A DNA stretch of 64,000 bases from Lysobacter sp. cf310 (GCF_900114355.1 NZ_FOSS01000001.1:1042368-1106367), one strand, 5' to 3'. Counted from the stretch's first letter, positions 8,822 through 18,079 are shown. Numbers and translations are program-made. Notes: generated by a model not told the origin, from the sequence alone.

Positions 8822-9748
8822 TCAATGCCGCCCCAACCAGACCTCCAGCCCCTGGGCGTTGAGCTCGATGTCCACCGCCAGCAGGGCCAGCACCTGGGCG
8901 GCGTCCAAAGCGCTGCCGTGCACGGCCGCGCGCGCGACGTAGAGCTCGCCCAGCGAGGCGACCAGGCGCGCATGCCGATCGGCGCGACCGTCGGCCGCGC
9001 GCGCCAGCGCGACCATGGCGTCGATCTGCGCAATCAGATCGTCGGCCAGGCGGGCGACGTCGCCGACCGGGCCGTAGTGGGTCAGCCGCATGGCCTGCGG
9101 CTCGTAGGCGAGCAGCTTGCGGATCGAGGCCTGCAAGGCTTCGGGTTCGAACTGCACCGGCGTGCTGGTCGGTATCGCGAACGCGCCGCGCGCGCTGTCG
9201 AATTCGCGATAGGACAAACCGAAGGTGTCGCCGGTGAACCAACTGCGGCTGCGCTCGTCCCACAGGCACAGGTGATGGCGCGCATGCCCCGGCGTGTCCA
9301 GGCACAGCAACGAACGCCCGGCCAGGTCGATGCGATGGCCGTCGCCGGCCGCCACCACGCGCTCGGCCGCGACCGGCAGGATCTCGCCGTAGCTGCGCGC
9401 GATTTCCTCCGCGCCGTAGACCGCGGTCGCGCCGGCGACTAGGCGCGAGGGATCGATCATGTGCGGCGCCCCGCGCGGATGCACCGCCAGGCGTGCGTTC
9501 GGCAAACGCCGCATCAGCGCGCCCGCGCCGCCGGCATGATCGAGATGGACATGGGTGAGGACCAGCCAGTCGACGTCCTCGGGCGCCAGGCCCTGCGCCT
9601 GCAGCGCCGCGAGCAAGGCCGGCACCGAATGCTGGGTGCCGCAGTCGACATAGGCGGCGCGGCCTTGCTCGACGATCAGATAAGCGGCATCGAAGGCCGG
9701 CCGATGAAAGCCGGTATCGATGGTGACGATGCCATGGGAGTCGGTCAT
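8822..9748 (-). CDS. MBL-fold metallohydrolase
   Basis: 308 residues without signal peptide. HVHLDHAGG (near residue 70) is the full HxHxDH Zn motif. CLDTPGHARHH (about 157) and the C-terminal LTHYGPV stretch supply further ligands. The layout resembles cytosolic glyoxalase-II-like hydrolases. The last ~60 residues form a helical extension. It is followed by trpS on the same strand but separated by about 135 bases upstream with a palindromic repeat. The substrate is unknown. Confidence 0.85.
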   Translation of the reverse strand: MTDSHGIVTIDTGFHRPAFDAAYLIVEQGRAAYVDCGTQHSVPALLAALQAQGLAPEDVDWLVLTHVHLDHAGGAGALMRRLPNARLAVHPRGAPHMIDPSRLVAGATAVYGAEEIARSYGEILPVAAERVVAAGDGHRIDLAGRSLLCLDTPGHARHHLCLWDERSRSWFTGDTFGLSYREFDSARGAFAIPTSTPVQFEPEALQASIRKLLAYEPQAMRLTHYGPVGDVARLADDLIAQIDAMVALARAADGRADRHARLVASLGELYVARAAVHGSALDAAQVLALLAVDIELNAQGLEVWLGRH

Positions 9749-9831
9749 GGAAGCGACGCGTGGGGCGAGGCCGCCAGTCTAGGTCGCCCTCAGGCGATAA
9801 GCGAAGACGTGCCGTCCCTTCTGCGTTCCAG

Positions 9832-9858
9832 CCCCTCTCCCGCGTGAGTGGGAGAGGG
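9832..9858. repeat. CCCTCTCCC hairpin repeat downstream of trpS
   Basis: The stem CCCTCTCCC / GGGAGAGGG with loop GCGTGAGT lies 25 bases beyond the trpS stop. GC-rich hairpins of this kind are common dispersed elements in Xanthomonadaceae and may double as a transcript end. Confidence 0.5.
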
Positions 9859-9882
9859 ATCGGGGTGCGGGCCGCTCTTGCC

Positions 9883-11208
9883 TCAGCCTTCCTCGACCGC
9901 GAACTGCGCCAGCGCCTCGACCACCTCGGCCAACTCCACGCCTTCGTGCAGATGCCCGACCAGCTCCTCGCCCGCATGCACCGCCGCGTTCTGCGCGCGA
10001 TGCAGCGCCGCGCCGCCTTCCTGCTTGAGGCGCCCGATCAGCTGGCCAGCGGTGCGCGCCGACTCGTGACCGGCGCTCTGCAGCAGCACGCGCTCGCCGT
10101 CGACCAGCTTGAAGTAGAACTTGCCGTCGCTCTCGCGGTATTGCTTGAAGCTGGGCGCGGCCGCCTTGGCGGCTTTCTTGCGCTCGCCCACCACCACTTG
10201 CGACAGATCGCGCAGCCCCACCGCCGCGCGCAGCGACTGCATGAAGGGCACGCCATGGGTCGCGCGCACGCGCTGCGCGCCGTCGCGCAGGATCGCCTCG
10301 ATCTCGGCCGGCTTGGCCATCAGGGTCTCGTACTTCTCGCGCTGCGGCGCGACTTCGGCGTCGATGCGCTCGAACAGCGCCTGCTTGGCCTCGCCCCAGG
10401 CGATGCCGTCGGCGAAGGCCGCGCGCATCTGCTCGGTCTCGGCGCCGCTGGCGAAGGCCTGGTAGAGCTGGAACACGTTGGAGGTCTCGGCGTCCTTGGG
10501 CTCCCCGGGCGCGCGCGAATCGGTGACGATGGAATAGATCAGCTTCTTCAGCGTCTCGCGCGGCGCGAACAAGGGGATGGTGTTGTCGTAGCTCTTGCTC
10601 ATCTTGCGGCCGTCCAGGCCCGGCAGGGTCGCCACGTTCTCCTCGATCGCGGCTTCCGGCAGGGCGAAGTGTTCGCCGTAGAGGTGATTGAAGCGCTGGG
10701 CGAAATCGCGCGCCATCTCGATGTGCTGGATCTGGTCGCGGCCCACCGGCACCTTATTGGCGTTGAAGACCAGGATGTCGGCGGCCATCAGCACCGGATA
10801 CATGAACAGTCCGGCGGTGATCGCGGCATCGTCGTCCTCGCCGTCGGCGCGGTTGCGATCGACCGCGGCCTTGTAGGCGTGGGCGCGGTTGAGGATGCCC
10901 TTGCCGGCCACGCAGGTCAGGAACCAGGTCAGCTCCGGGATCTCGACGATCTCGCTCTGGCGATAGAACCAGACCTTGTCCGGCTCCAGGCCGCAGGCCA
11001 GCCAGGTCGCGGCGATCTCCAGGGTCGAACGCTGCACGCGCTCGGGTTCCTGCACCTTGATCAGCGCATGCAGGTCGGCGAGGAAGTAGAAGCTCTCCAC
11101 GCCCGGGGTGCGGCTGGCGGCGACCGCCGGACGGATCGCGCCGACGTAGTTGCCGAGGTGGGGAGTGCCGGACGTGGTAATGCCGGTCAGGACGCGGGTC
11201 GGGGTCAT
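9883..11208 (-). CDS. trpS: Tryptophan--tRNA ligase
   Basis: 441 residues. Class I aminoacyl-tRNA synthetase charging tRNA-Trp. TSGTPHLGNYVGA (residues about 11-23) is the HIGH-type motif and GRKMSKSYDN (about 200) is the KMSKS loop. The ATG at 11208 starts the conserved MTPTRVLTGI strand; longer upstream frames are not coding-like. The protein exceeds the ~335-residue bacterial norm by about 100 residues. The extra C-terminal part contains a DGKFYFKLVDGERVLLQS repeat-like module and an acidic helical tail, a type of extension known in some proteobacterial TrpRS. Confidence 0.95.
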   Translation of the reverse strand: MTPTRVLTGITTSGTPHLGNYVGAIRPAVAASRTPGVESFYFLADLHALIKVQEPERVQRSTLEIAATWLACGLEPDKVWFYRQSEIVEIPELTWFLTCVAGKGILNRAHAYKAAVDRNRADGEDDDAAITAGLFMYPVLMAADILVFNANKVPVGRDQIQHIEMARDFAQRFNHLYGEHFALPEAAIEENVATLPGLDGRKMSKSYDNTIPLFAPRETLKKLIYSIVTDSRAPGEPKDAETSNVFQLYQAFASGAETEQMRAAFADGIAWGEAKQALFERIDAEVAPQREKYETLMAKPAEIEAILRDGAQRVRATHGVPFMQSLRAAVGLRDLSQVVVGERKKAAKAAAPSFKQYRESDGKFYFKLVDGERVLLQSAGHESARTAGQLIGRLKQEGGAALHRAQNAAVHAGEELVGHLHEGVELAEVVEALAQFAVEEG

Positions 11209-11385
11209 TGCGGGCCTGGATGGAGCAGGGCCCGCCAGTTTACCCGCTGGCCCCGGCCCAGGTGGCCGGCCGCGCCGGCGCGCCGAAGCTGAGCGCCGGC
11301 CAACGGCCGCGGCGCCGACGCCGGCGCTTAACCCCGCCGCCGATGCCGGTGCGTTCGCAGCAGTGCCCACCCCGGAGAACCCGCC

Positions 11386-12198
11386 ATGTTCCGCTCCCTA
11401 GTCCTGCTGGCCGGCGCCCTGATCGCCGCCACCGCCTGCGCACCGCTGTCCGCACGCCCCCTGGTCGATGTCGCGGTGATCGACCGCGATGCCGGCGACT
11501 GGCTGCCCACCTACCCCTACCGCGGCCAGCAATGGATCGCCGGCGCGCCCGGCCACCGCTACGCCGTGCGCCTGACCAACACCAGCGACCAGCGCGTGCT
11601 GGTGGTGCTGTCGGTGGACGGCGTCAACGCCGTGACCGGCCAGAACGCCCACCCCTCGCAGGCCGGTTACGTGCTCGAGCCCTGGCAGAGCACCGAGATC
11701 AACGGCTGGCGCAAGTCGATGGAGGACGTGGCCCAGTTCGTGTTCACCGACCTGCCCGACAGCTACGCCGCGCGCACCGGCCGCCCCGACAACGTCGGCG
11801 TGATCGGCGTGGCGGTGTTCGAGGAAGCCCGCCCGGTCTACCGCTACGACTACCCCGCGCCGATCGCGCGCGGCGAACGCGAGGCCGACGGTCGTTACCG
11901 CGCCGGCAACGACGCCGCCAAGGCCGCCGCGCCGGCCGCGGAATCGCGCAGCGCTGACGCGATGGCCGCGCAGTCGATCGGCACCGGTCACGGCCAGCGC
12001 GAGTGGTCGCCGGTGTCGCAGACCGGCTTCGATCGCGCCACGCGCTCGCCCGCGCAGGTCACCCAGCTGCGCTACGACGATTACAACACCCTGGTCGCGC
12101 GCGGCGTGCTGCCGCGCTACCCGCGCTATCCGGACTACCGCAATCGCGAGCCGCGCGCTTTCCCCAGCGGTTTCGTCGCCGATCCGCCGCGCTATTGA
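11386..12198 (+). CDS. Conserved exported protein, function unknown
   Basis: 270 residues. The N-terminal hydrophobic segment (about 3-22) ends near Cys19 (ATACAPLS), so it could be a lipoprotein, although the site is not canonical. The body has a beta-rich domain, HRYAVRLTNTSDQRVLVVLSVDGVN...GYVLEPWQSTEINGWRKS (about 57-115), which resembles envelope proteins annotated only as hypothetical. The C-terminal third is Ala/Arg/Pro-rich with PRYPRYPDYRNR. It stands alone with its own terminator. Confidence 0.75.
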   Translation: MFRSLVLLAGALIAATACAPLSARPLVDVAVIDRDAGDWLPTYPYRGQQWIAGAPGHRYAVRLTNTSDQRVLVVLSVDGVNAVTGQNAHPSQAGYVLEPWQSTEINGWRKSMEDVAQFVFTDLPDSYAARTGRPDNVGVIGVAVFEEARPVYRYDYPAPIARGEREADGRYRAGNDAAKAAAPAAESRSADAMAAQSIGTGHGQREWSPVSQTGFDRATRSPAQVTQLRYDDYNTLVARGVLPRYPRYPDYRNREPRAFPSGFVADPPRY

Positions 12199-12209
12199 TC
12201 CGCGCATAG

Positions 12210-12245
12210 CGAAGGGCCGGGTGCGCACCCGGCCCTTCGTTTTTC
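12210..12245 (+). terminator. Rho-independent terminator
   Basis: GAAGGGCCGGGTGC / GCACCCGGCCCTTC forms a perfect 14-bp stem with no real loop beyond the turn, followed by GTTTTT. It lies 11 bases after the preceding stop. Confidence 0.88.
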
Positions 12246-12307
12246 TGCTTGGCTATCCGCGCGCTAGCCGGCGTCTGCACCGGCCCGCGGCGGAATCGGC
12301 GAGATCG

Positions 12308-12508
12308 TCAGTTCAGGGTCTTCTCGAAATCGCGCACTTCCTTCTCGGCGCGTTCGCGTTCCCAGCCGTAGCGCTCCTGCAGCTTGCCGGCGAGATACTT
12401 GGAGTCGCCCGCCGCCACATCGAACACGTCGTCGGTGAGGTCGCCCCACTTGGCCTGGGCCTTGCCCTTCAGCTGGGTCCACTTGCCCGCGATGATGTCT
12501 TTGTTCAT
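12308..12508 (-). CDS. CsbD-family stress protein
   Basis: 66 residues. It starts [27 protein letters not shown] and continues with [21 protein letters not shown]. This is the complete CsbD fold, a small helical hydrophilic protein induced by general stress in many bacteria; the biochemical role is unknown. It precedes no obvious operon partner. The entericidin-like gene further upstream has its own terminator. Confidence 0.92.
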   Translation of the reverse strand: MNKDIIAGKWTQLKGKAQAKWGDLTDDVFDVAAGDSKYLAGKLQERYGWERERAEKEVRDFEKTLN

Positions 12509-12720
12509 CTGTCAGTCCTCGATCTCGTTTGGGGGAGAACGGTGCCTGCGAGTGCTGCACCGTTGACGCAGCTTCGCAGGCGCGGCATTCGCGCAGGGTC
12601 GCGATTGCGTTAGCCGGGTGTTGATGAGGATGAACGCGATGAACGCTTCAGCTAGGCGAATGCGCGCCGCGCATGAACGCGCGCGCATCTCGCGCGCCGA
12701 CGCGCCGGCATGCGCGCAAA

Positions 12721-12750
12721 AGAAAGGCCGGATCGCTCCGGCCTTTCTCT
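12721..12750 (-). terminator. Terminator after the entericidin-like gene
   Basis: AGAAAGGCCGGA / TCCGGCCTTTCT forms a stem around a short GCGA/TCGC turn. Read on the minus strand it is followed by TTTCTTTTG and lies just after the stop at 12772. Confidence 0.8.
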
Positions 12751-12771
12751 CTTGCGAGAAACGCGAGGCGA

Positions 12772-12921
12772 TTACTTGCCGTCGCGCACTTCCTCGGCCT
12801 TCTCTTCGACCTTCTCGCCAGCCTTCTGCACGTCCTTGCCGGCGCCGGCAACGGTGTTGCAGGCGGTCAGGGTGCCCATCGAAAACAGGGCGAGCAGCAA
12901 CAGGGCAGTCAGACGCTTCAT
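12772..12921 (-). CDS. ecnB: Entericidin A/B-family lipoprotein
   Basis: 49 residues. The signal peptide MKRLTALLLLALFSMGTLTA is followed by the lipobox Cys21 (LTAC), then NTVAGAGKDVQKAGEKVEEKAEE. This matches the short amphipathic mature part of entericidins, small outer-membrane lipoproteins linked to stress and bacteriolysis. Start ATG at 12921 follows a Shine-Dalgarno on the minus strand (AGGAGAATTCA). It has its own terminator. Confidence 0.9.
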   Translation of the reverse strand: MKRLTALLLLALFSMGTLTACNTVAGAGKDVQKAGEKVEEKAEEVRDGK

Positions 12922-13079
12922 TGAATTCTCCTTGGTCGGTAGAACCGGTCGGTAAGCCGTTCGGACGCGTCGTCCGGCGGCGTGACCTTGGAGAAATGAG
13001 ACGTTAGGCGATGTGAAGCCGGTGTGGAATCGCGCCCTGCGCGGCTGCCGCCGTTCATCCTGCGGCGCGCGCATCGCGT

Positions 13080-14003
13080 TCAGTCGCGCATCAACGTCGA
13101 CTTTCCAAACAGGCTTTCGACCAGGTCCACCGACAGCTTGGCGGTGCGATTGCGCTTGTCCAGCACCGGGTTGAGTTCGACGATGTCCAGCGACGCCAGA
13201 CGCCCGCTGTCGGCGATCATCTCCATCACCAGCTGCGCTTCGCGGTAGTTCGGGCCGCCGGGCACGGTGGTGCCCACGCCCGGCGCGATGCTGGGGTCGA
13301 GGAAGTCGACGTCGAAGCTCACGTGCAGATGGGTGTTGTCGTCGACGCCTTCCAGGGCCTCCTCCATCACCCGCTTCATGCCGATCTCGTCGATGTAGCG
13401 CATGTCGTAGACGTCCAGGCCGTGCTCCTTGATCAGCTGCTTCTCGCCCGGATCGACCGAGCGGATGCCGATCTGGCGGATGTCCTCGGCGCGCATCGCC
13501 GGCGCTTCGCCGCCCAAGGTGGTCAGCGCTTCCGGACCGATGCCGCACAGACAAGCCACCGGCATGCCGTGCACGTTGCCCGAGGGCGTGACCCGGCTGG
13601 TGTTGAAGTCGGCGTGCGCATCCAGCCACAGCACGCGCAGCTGCTTGCCGGTTTCGCGGCAATGGCGCGCGACCGCGGTGATCGAGCCCAGGCCCAGGCA
13701 GTGGTCGCCGCCGAGCAGGATCGGCATGCGGCCCTCGCGCAGCTCGGCCGCCACCGCGTCCATCACCAGGCGGTTCCAGGTCACCACCTCGGGCAGATGG
13801 CGATAGCCGTCGACCGGCTTCTGCCAGGGATTGCGCGGGCCGTCGAGGTTGCCGCGGTCGATCACGTCGACGCCGCGCTTGAGCAAGGCCTCTTCGAGAC
13901 CGGCGATGCGCAGCGCTTCCGGCCCCAGCCGTGCGCCGCGGTGTCCGGCGCCGACGTCGGTCGGTGCGCCGATCAGCGAAACCGGGGGATAGCTGCGACT
14001 CAT
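13080..14003 (-). CDS. rocF: Arginase
   Basis: 307 residues. It hydrolyses arginine to ornithine and urea. The Mn ligand motifs are present: GGDHCLGLGS (about 101), DAHADFNT (about 127) and SFDVDFLDPSIAPGVGT (about 230). The start ATG at 14003 lies next to AGGATCACG. Length is normal for bacterial arginase. It is monocistronic in this window. Confidence 0.95.
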   Translation of the reverse strand: MSRSYPPVSLIGAPTDVGAGHRGARLGPEALRIAGLEEALLKRGVDVIDRGNLDGPRNPWQKPVDGYRHLPEVVTWNRLVMDAVAAELREGRMPILLGGDHCLGLGSITAVARHCRETGKQLRVLWLDAHADFNTSRVTPSGNVHGMPVACLCGIGPEALTTLGGEAPAMRAEDIRQIGIRSVDPGEKQLIKEHGLDVYDMRYIDEIGMKRVMEEALEGVDDNTHLHVSFDVDFLDPSIAPGVGTTVPGGPNYREAQLVMEMIADSGRLASLDIVELNPVLDKRNRTAKLSVDLVESLFGKSTLMRD

Positions 14004-14257
14004 ACGTGATCCTCCTGACCCTGCCGGCGAGCGGCTTCGAATGCGATGGCGGAGCGACCGCGCGGCCGCCCTGTCCGGCCGCGCTTCGCGAGGAAGGCCG
14101 CGTCCGGCTAAGCGCCCATTGTCGCACTCAAACGACCGCCGGGCTCGTCGGCGCAGGCCCCGGTTTGCGCGTTCGCCGCACAGGCGCGCTCCACGCCATG
14201 GAGTAGCCTAGACGGCGCCTGAGCGCTGGCGGGAGCGAACGACGTGGCGGGATACCG

Positions 14258-15469
14258 GTGGACTCGCTGATCACGGCCGCCGCGCGCGCGCTCGCGGCGG
14301 GCGATCCTCTGCTCGCCCTGAAGTACGTGGCGCTGCGCGAGGACGCATCGGCCCTGGCCTTGCGCGGCATCGCGATGGCCCAGCTCGGCGATCTGGAGCG
14401 TGCCCGGCAACTGGTGCGGCGCGCGGCGCGCGCGTTCGCGCCCGCCGAGGCGGTGGCGCGGGCGCGCTGCGTGCTGGCCGAGACCGAGATCGCCTTCGCC
14501 GCGCGCGAACTGGGCTGGTCCGAACCGGCCCTGGACGCGGCGCGCGCGACGCTGGAGGCGCATGGCGACCGCGTGAATGCCGCGCACGCGCGCCAACTCG
14601 CGATCCGGCGCCTGCTCCTGATCGGCCGCCTGGACGACGCCGAACGCGCCCTGGCCGAGCTCGATCCCGCACCGCTGCCGCCGGCCTCGCGCGCGGTGCA
14701 CGAACTGGTGCTGGCCGGCATCGCGATGCGCCGCCTGCGCACCCAGCCCGCACGCGCCGCGCTGGCGCGCGCCGAACAGGCCGCGCGGCGCACGGGCATA
14801 CCCGCGCTGATCGCGGAAGTCGCCAGCGCGCAGGCCATGCTGGCCGCGCCGGCCGCGCGCCTGATCCGCGACGGCGCCGCGCAGCCCTTGCGGCTGGACC
14901 AGGTAGAAGCCTTGCTGAGCTCGGACGCCTTCGTGATCGATGCCTGCCGGCACGCGCTGGGCGACGGCCGCGAGCGCGTGTCGCTGGCCTCGCGCCCGAT
15001 CCTGTTCGCGCTTGCGCGTGCGCTGGGCGAAGCCTGGCCCGGCGATATCGCGCGCGATGCCCTGATCGCGCACGCCTTCGGTTTCAAACGCATCGACGAA
15101 ACCCACCGCGCGCGTCTGCGCGTCGAGATCGGACGCCTGCGCGCACTGCTGCGGCCGCTGGCCGAAGTGAACGCGACCGCGCGCGGCTATGCCCTGCATC
15201 CGCGCCATGCGCGCGAGCTGGCGGTGCTGGCGCGGCCGGTCGATGAGAAATACGCCGCGGTGCTGGCCCTGCTCGCCGACGGCGAGTCCTGGTCGAGTTC
15301 GGCCTTGGCGCTGGCGCTGGGCGCGAGCCAGCGCAACGTCCAGCGCGCGCTCGACGCCCTGACGGCCGCGGGCAAGGTGCAGTCCTATGGGCGCGGCCGC
15401 GCGCGCCGCTGGACCACCCCGCCGCTGCCCGGTTTCGCGACGAGCTTGTTACTCCCCGCCGTGCTGTAG
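14258..15469 (+). CDS. Winged-helix regulator-like protein with helical repeats
   Basis: 403 residues, GTG start. Residues ~1-220 are Ala/Arg/Leu-rich helical pairs of TPR type. Residues ~255-315 resemble the winged helix of OmpR-type regulators: RLRVEIGRLRALL recognition helix and ATARGYAL wing. Residues ~325-390 form a second MarR/GntR-like winged helix (SSSALALALGASQRNVQRALDAL with a basic wing GRGRARRW). No receiver or membrane segment is present. It lies 18 bases upstream of a beta-propeller gene, probably cotranscribed. It is likely a transcription factor, but ligand and targets are unknown. Confidence 0.72.
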   Translation: MDSLITAAARALAAGDPLLALKYVALREDASALALRGIAMAQLGDLERARQLVRRAARAFAPAEAVARARCVLAETEIAFAARELGWSEPALDAARATLEAHGDRVNAAHARQLAIRRLLLIGRLDDAERALAELDPAPLPPASRAVHELVLAGIAMRRLRTQPARAALARAEQAARRTGIPALIAEVASAQAMLAAPAARLIRDGAAQPLRLDQVEALLSSDAFVIDACRHALGDGRERVSLASRPILFALARALGEAWPGDIARDALIAHAFGFKRIDETHRARLRVEIGRLRALLRPLAEVNATARGYALHPRHARELAVLARPVDEKYAAVLALLADGESWSSSALALALGASQRNVQRALDALTAAGKVQSYGRGRARRWTTPPLPGFATSLLLPAVL

Positions 15470-15487
15470 AGGCGCTACGGTGCAGCC

Positions 15488-16120
15488 ATGAAAACCTCAA
15501 CCGCCCACATCGTACGAGAGTACGGCCCCTTCCCCGGCACGGACACCGTGCACGGGGTCACCTTCGACGGACGCAACGTCTGGTTCGCGACCGGCGATTC
15601 GCTGCAGGCCCTCGATCCCGACAGCGGCGACACGCTGCGCTCGATCGACACCGCCGCGCATGCCGGCACCGCCTTCGACGGCCGCCACCTGTTCCAGATC
15701 GTGCAGGACCGCATCCACAAGATCGACCCGGCCACCGGCACCGTGCTGGCGACGATTCCCTCGCCCGGCCAGGGCGGCGACTCGGGCATGACCTGGGCCG
15801 AAGGCACCCTGTGGGTCGGCCAATACCGGGACCGCAAGATCCACCAGGTCGACCCCGACACCGGCAAGGTCCTGCGCAGCATCGAATCCAACCGCTACGT
15901 CACCGGCGTCACCTGGGTCGACGGCGAACTCTGGCACGGCACCTGGGAAAGCGACGAAAGCGAATTGCGTCGCATCGATCCGAACAGCGGCGAAGTGCTG
16001 GAACGGGTGGAGATGCCGGCGGGCAAGATGGTCTCCGGCCTGGAGTCCGACGGCGGCGACCGCTTCTACTGCGGCGGCGGCAGCAGCGGCCAGGTGCGCG
16101 CGGTGCGGCGCCCGCGCTGA
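15488..16120 (+). CDS. Beta-propeller protein (glutaminyl-cyclase/Vgb-like repeats)
   Basis: 210 residues with no signal peptide. At least four blades of about 42 residues follow the pattern D-G-x-x-(L/V)-W...I(D/H)P-x-(T/S)G-x-V-L: GRNVWFATGDSLQALDPDSGDTL, ...IHKIDPATGTVL, GTLWVGQYRDRKIHQVDPDTGKVL and ...ELRRIDPNSGEVL. This is the NHL/Vgb-type propeller of glutaminyl-cyclotransferase-like proteins, shorter than a full five- to seven-blade ring. It is cotranscribed with the preceding regulator. Confidence 0.78.
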   Translation: MKTSTAHIVREYGPFPGTDTVHGVTFDGRNVWFATGDSLQALDPDSGDTLRSIDTAAHAGTAFDGRHLFQIVQDRIHKIDPATGTVLATIPSPGQGGDSGMTWAEGTLWVGQYRDRKIHQVDPDTGKVLRSIESNRYVTGVTWVDGELWHGTWESDESELRRIDPNSGEVLERVEMPAGKMVSGLESDGGDRFYCGGGSSGQVRAVRRPR

Positions 16121-16299
16121 GCGCCGGCGCGAACGCCGGGCCGGGCACGGCCCGGCGACCGTCCCGCCTGGCCCGCAACGCGACGAACTCAAGGCGCTGG
16201 GCACGGTGCGCGGCAGCCTGGACGAGCTGGAGCTGAGCGACGAATCGACGGCGCCCGAGCAGGCGCTGTGACCACGCGCGCCGACTGAGCGCAGCCGGC

Positions 16300-17157
16300 T
16301 CAGTCCAGCCACGCCCCCGGCGCCATCGGATGGATGTCGATGGGCGTGTCGCGCGCGGCCTTGCGCAGACGTCCGATCGGATCGTCGACTTCCACGTACT
16401 CCGCGAGCCCGGACACGCCGTAGTGGATCGGCACCAGACGGCGCGCACCCAGGATGGTCGCGGCGGCCACCGCCTGCTCCGGCGTCAGCACGCCCGGCAG
16501 GCCGCTGATCGGCTTGCGCCAACCGAAGCGCGCGCCGTTGATCGGCAGGAACACCGCATCGAACGGGCCGAACTGACGGCCGATCCGCCACCAATGCCCA
16601 TGCCAGAGCGTGTCGCCGGCATGGAAGATGCGCCGACCGCCGGCCGACACCACCCAGGACACCTGCGGATCGCCGTAACCGTCCGAAGCCGGCACCGGCG
16701 TGGCGGTGAAATCGCCCAGCAGTTGCGGCTCCCAGGGCGCGCTGGGCCGTGCGCGCGCGTTCTCGGGCAGCGGCAGCGGATTGGTGCCGGCCGGATGCAC
16801 CAGCGCGCCGCCCTGGCTCAGCGCCTGCGCCACCGCCATCGCGTCGAAGTGATCGGGATGCGCGTGGGTGATGAGCACATAGGTATCGCCGACGGCGTCG
16901 CCGACCGGAATCAGCTTGTCCTTCAGCGCCGGGCCCCAGGCCTCGGGATTGATCAGCGGATCGATGAACAAGGTCGCGCCCGGCAGTTGCAGGCGTATGC
17001 CCGCCCAGGCCAGACGTTGGATGCGCAAGCCCTCGGCCGGCGCGGCCGCGAGGATGCGCCCGGCGGGCAGCAGCGCCGCGGCGCTCAGGCCGACGCAGCC
17101 GGCCAGGAATCGCCTGCGCGCGATGCGGCGATCGATCGGGTGCGGGCGCCGGCTCAT
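16300..17157 (-). CDS. Tat-exported MBL-fold hydrolase
   Basis: 285 residues. The N-terminus has a twin-arginine signal (RRIARRRFLAGCVGLSAAALL, then a signal-peptidase-like AAA). The MBL Zn motif is THAHPDHFD (about 94), followed by FHAGDT (about 175) and PIHYG (about 248), as in UlaG/NAPE-PLD-like hydrolases. ATG at 17157 overlaps the upstream gene's stop (ATGA), so the two MBL genes form one operon. The substrate is unknown. Confidence 0.85.
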   Translation of the reverse strand: MSRRPHPIDRRIARRRFLAGCVGLSAAALLPAGRILAAAPAEGLRIQRLAWAGIRLQLPGATLFIDPLINPEAWGPALKDKLIPVGDAVGDTYVLITHAHPDHFDAMAVAQALSQGGALVHPAGTNPLPLPENARARPSAPWEPQLLGDFTATPVPASDGYGDPQVSWVVSAGGRRIFHAGDTLWHGHWWRIGRQFGPFDAVFLPINGARFGWRKPISGLPGVLTPEQAVAAATILGARRLVPIHYGVSGLAEYVEVDDPIGRLRKAARDTPIDIHPMAPGAWLD

Positions 17158-17978
17158 GCGCGACCCGCCAGCGCGGCCAGCGCCGCATCGAAAGAGAACA
17201 CCGACTGGGCGACGATGACCTCCAGATTGCGTTGGTGCCACTCGCGTTCGAACGCCAACGGCGCCACGCCCGGCGCCAGGCAGTCCTCGATGGCGATCGC
17301 GGCGATGCGCGCATCGGCCTGCTGCGGTGCGAGCTCGGCGCGGATACGCACGACGGTGTCCTGCAGCCGATCCAGGTAATGAAGCGCGTGGTCGAGCACG
17401 GCCGCGGGAAAGCGCCCCATATGTCCGCCCACGACCGTGGCGCGACCGAACTGGCGTAGCCGGCCGATCGCGGCGCGGATCAGCTGCGGATCGGCCTTGG
17501 ACAGATACACGATGCGGCCGACGATGTTGTCGCCCGCGCAGACCAGATCGGCGCTGGGCACGTCCACGCTGAGGTGGTCCATGGTCTTGCCGGGGTTGTG
17601 CAGCAAGCGCAACTCGTGCGGCCCCCATTGGATGCTCATCGCGTGGTCGAACACTACCTTGGGTTCGCGATAGAACGCATCGACGCGGCGGTTCTGCGAC
17701 AGGAAGCTGTGGCGATGGTGGCGGTGCGCGATCGTCAGCGCCTCGGGAAACTGCGCCAGGCCTGCGAGGTGATCGCTCATGTAATGGGTCGCCACGATCA
17801 TGCGCACCGTCTTGCCCATCTCCACGCACAGCGTGCGATGCAGCCAGCGCGCGTCTTCCTCGCTGCCCAGGGCGTCCACCAGCAAGACCTCGTCTCCGGC
17901 CAGGAAGGCGGTGGCGACCGACTCGTAGCCGTCGCCGACGAACATCAGCACCTGGGGACCCAACGCTTCGAATCGCAT
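17154..17978 (-). CDS. MBL-fold protein
   Basis: 274 residues, cytosolic. VATHYMSDHLAGL (about 85-97) is an MBL motif 2 in which the second His of HxHxDH is replaced (H-Y-M-S-D-H). CAGDNIVGR and GGHMGRFP supply later ligands. The start at 17978 begins MRFEALGPQVLMF; two longer in-frame starts exist upstream near 18015-18056. The gene overlaps the Tat-exported MBL gene and is divergent from a LysR-type regulator 102 bases away, which is the usual geometry of regulator and target. Confidence 0.75.
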   Translation of the reverse strand: MRFEALGPQVLMFVGDGYESVATAFLAGDEVLLVDALGSEEDARWLHRTLCVEMGKTVRMIVATHYMSDHLAGLAQFPEALTIAHRHHRHSFLSQNRRVDAFYREPKVVFDHAMSIQWGPHELRLLHNPGKTMDHLSVDVPSADLVCAGDNIVGRIVYLSKADPQLIRAAIGRLRQFGRATVVGGHMGRFPAAVLDHALHYLDRLQDTVVRIRAELAPQQADARIAAIAIEDCLAPGVAPLAFEREWHQRNLEVIVAQSVFSFDAALAALAGRA

Positions 17979-18079
17979 GACCAACGCCCTTGGTATCGAG
18001 GGACGCATCATTGCCAGCGCGTGTGGGCGCGACAAACGAGATGTTTTCGAGATCACATTAGTAAAAATAACTTGATAGC

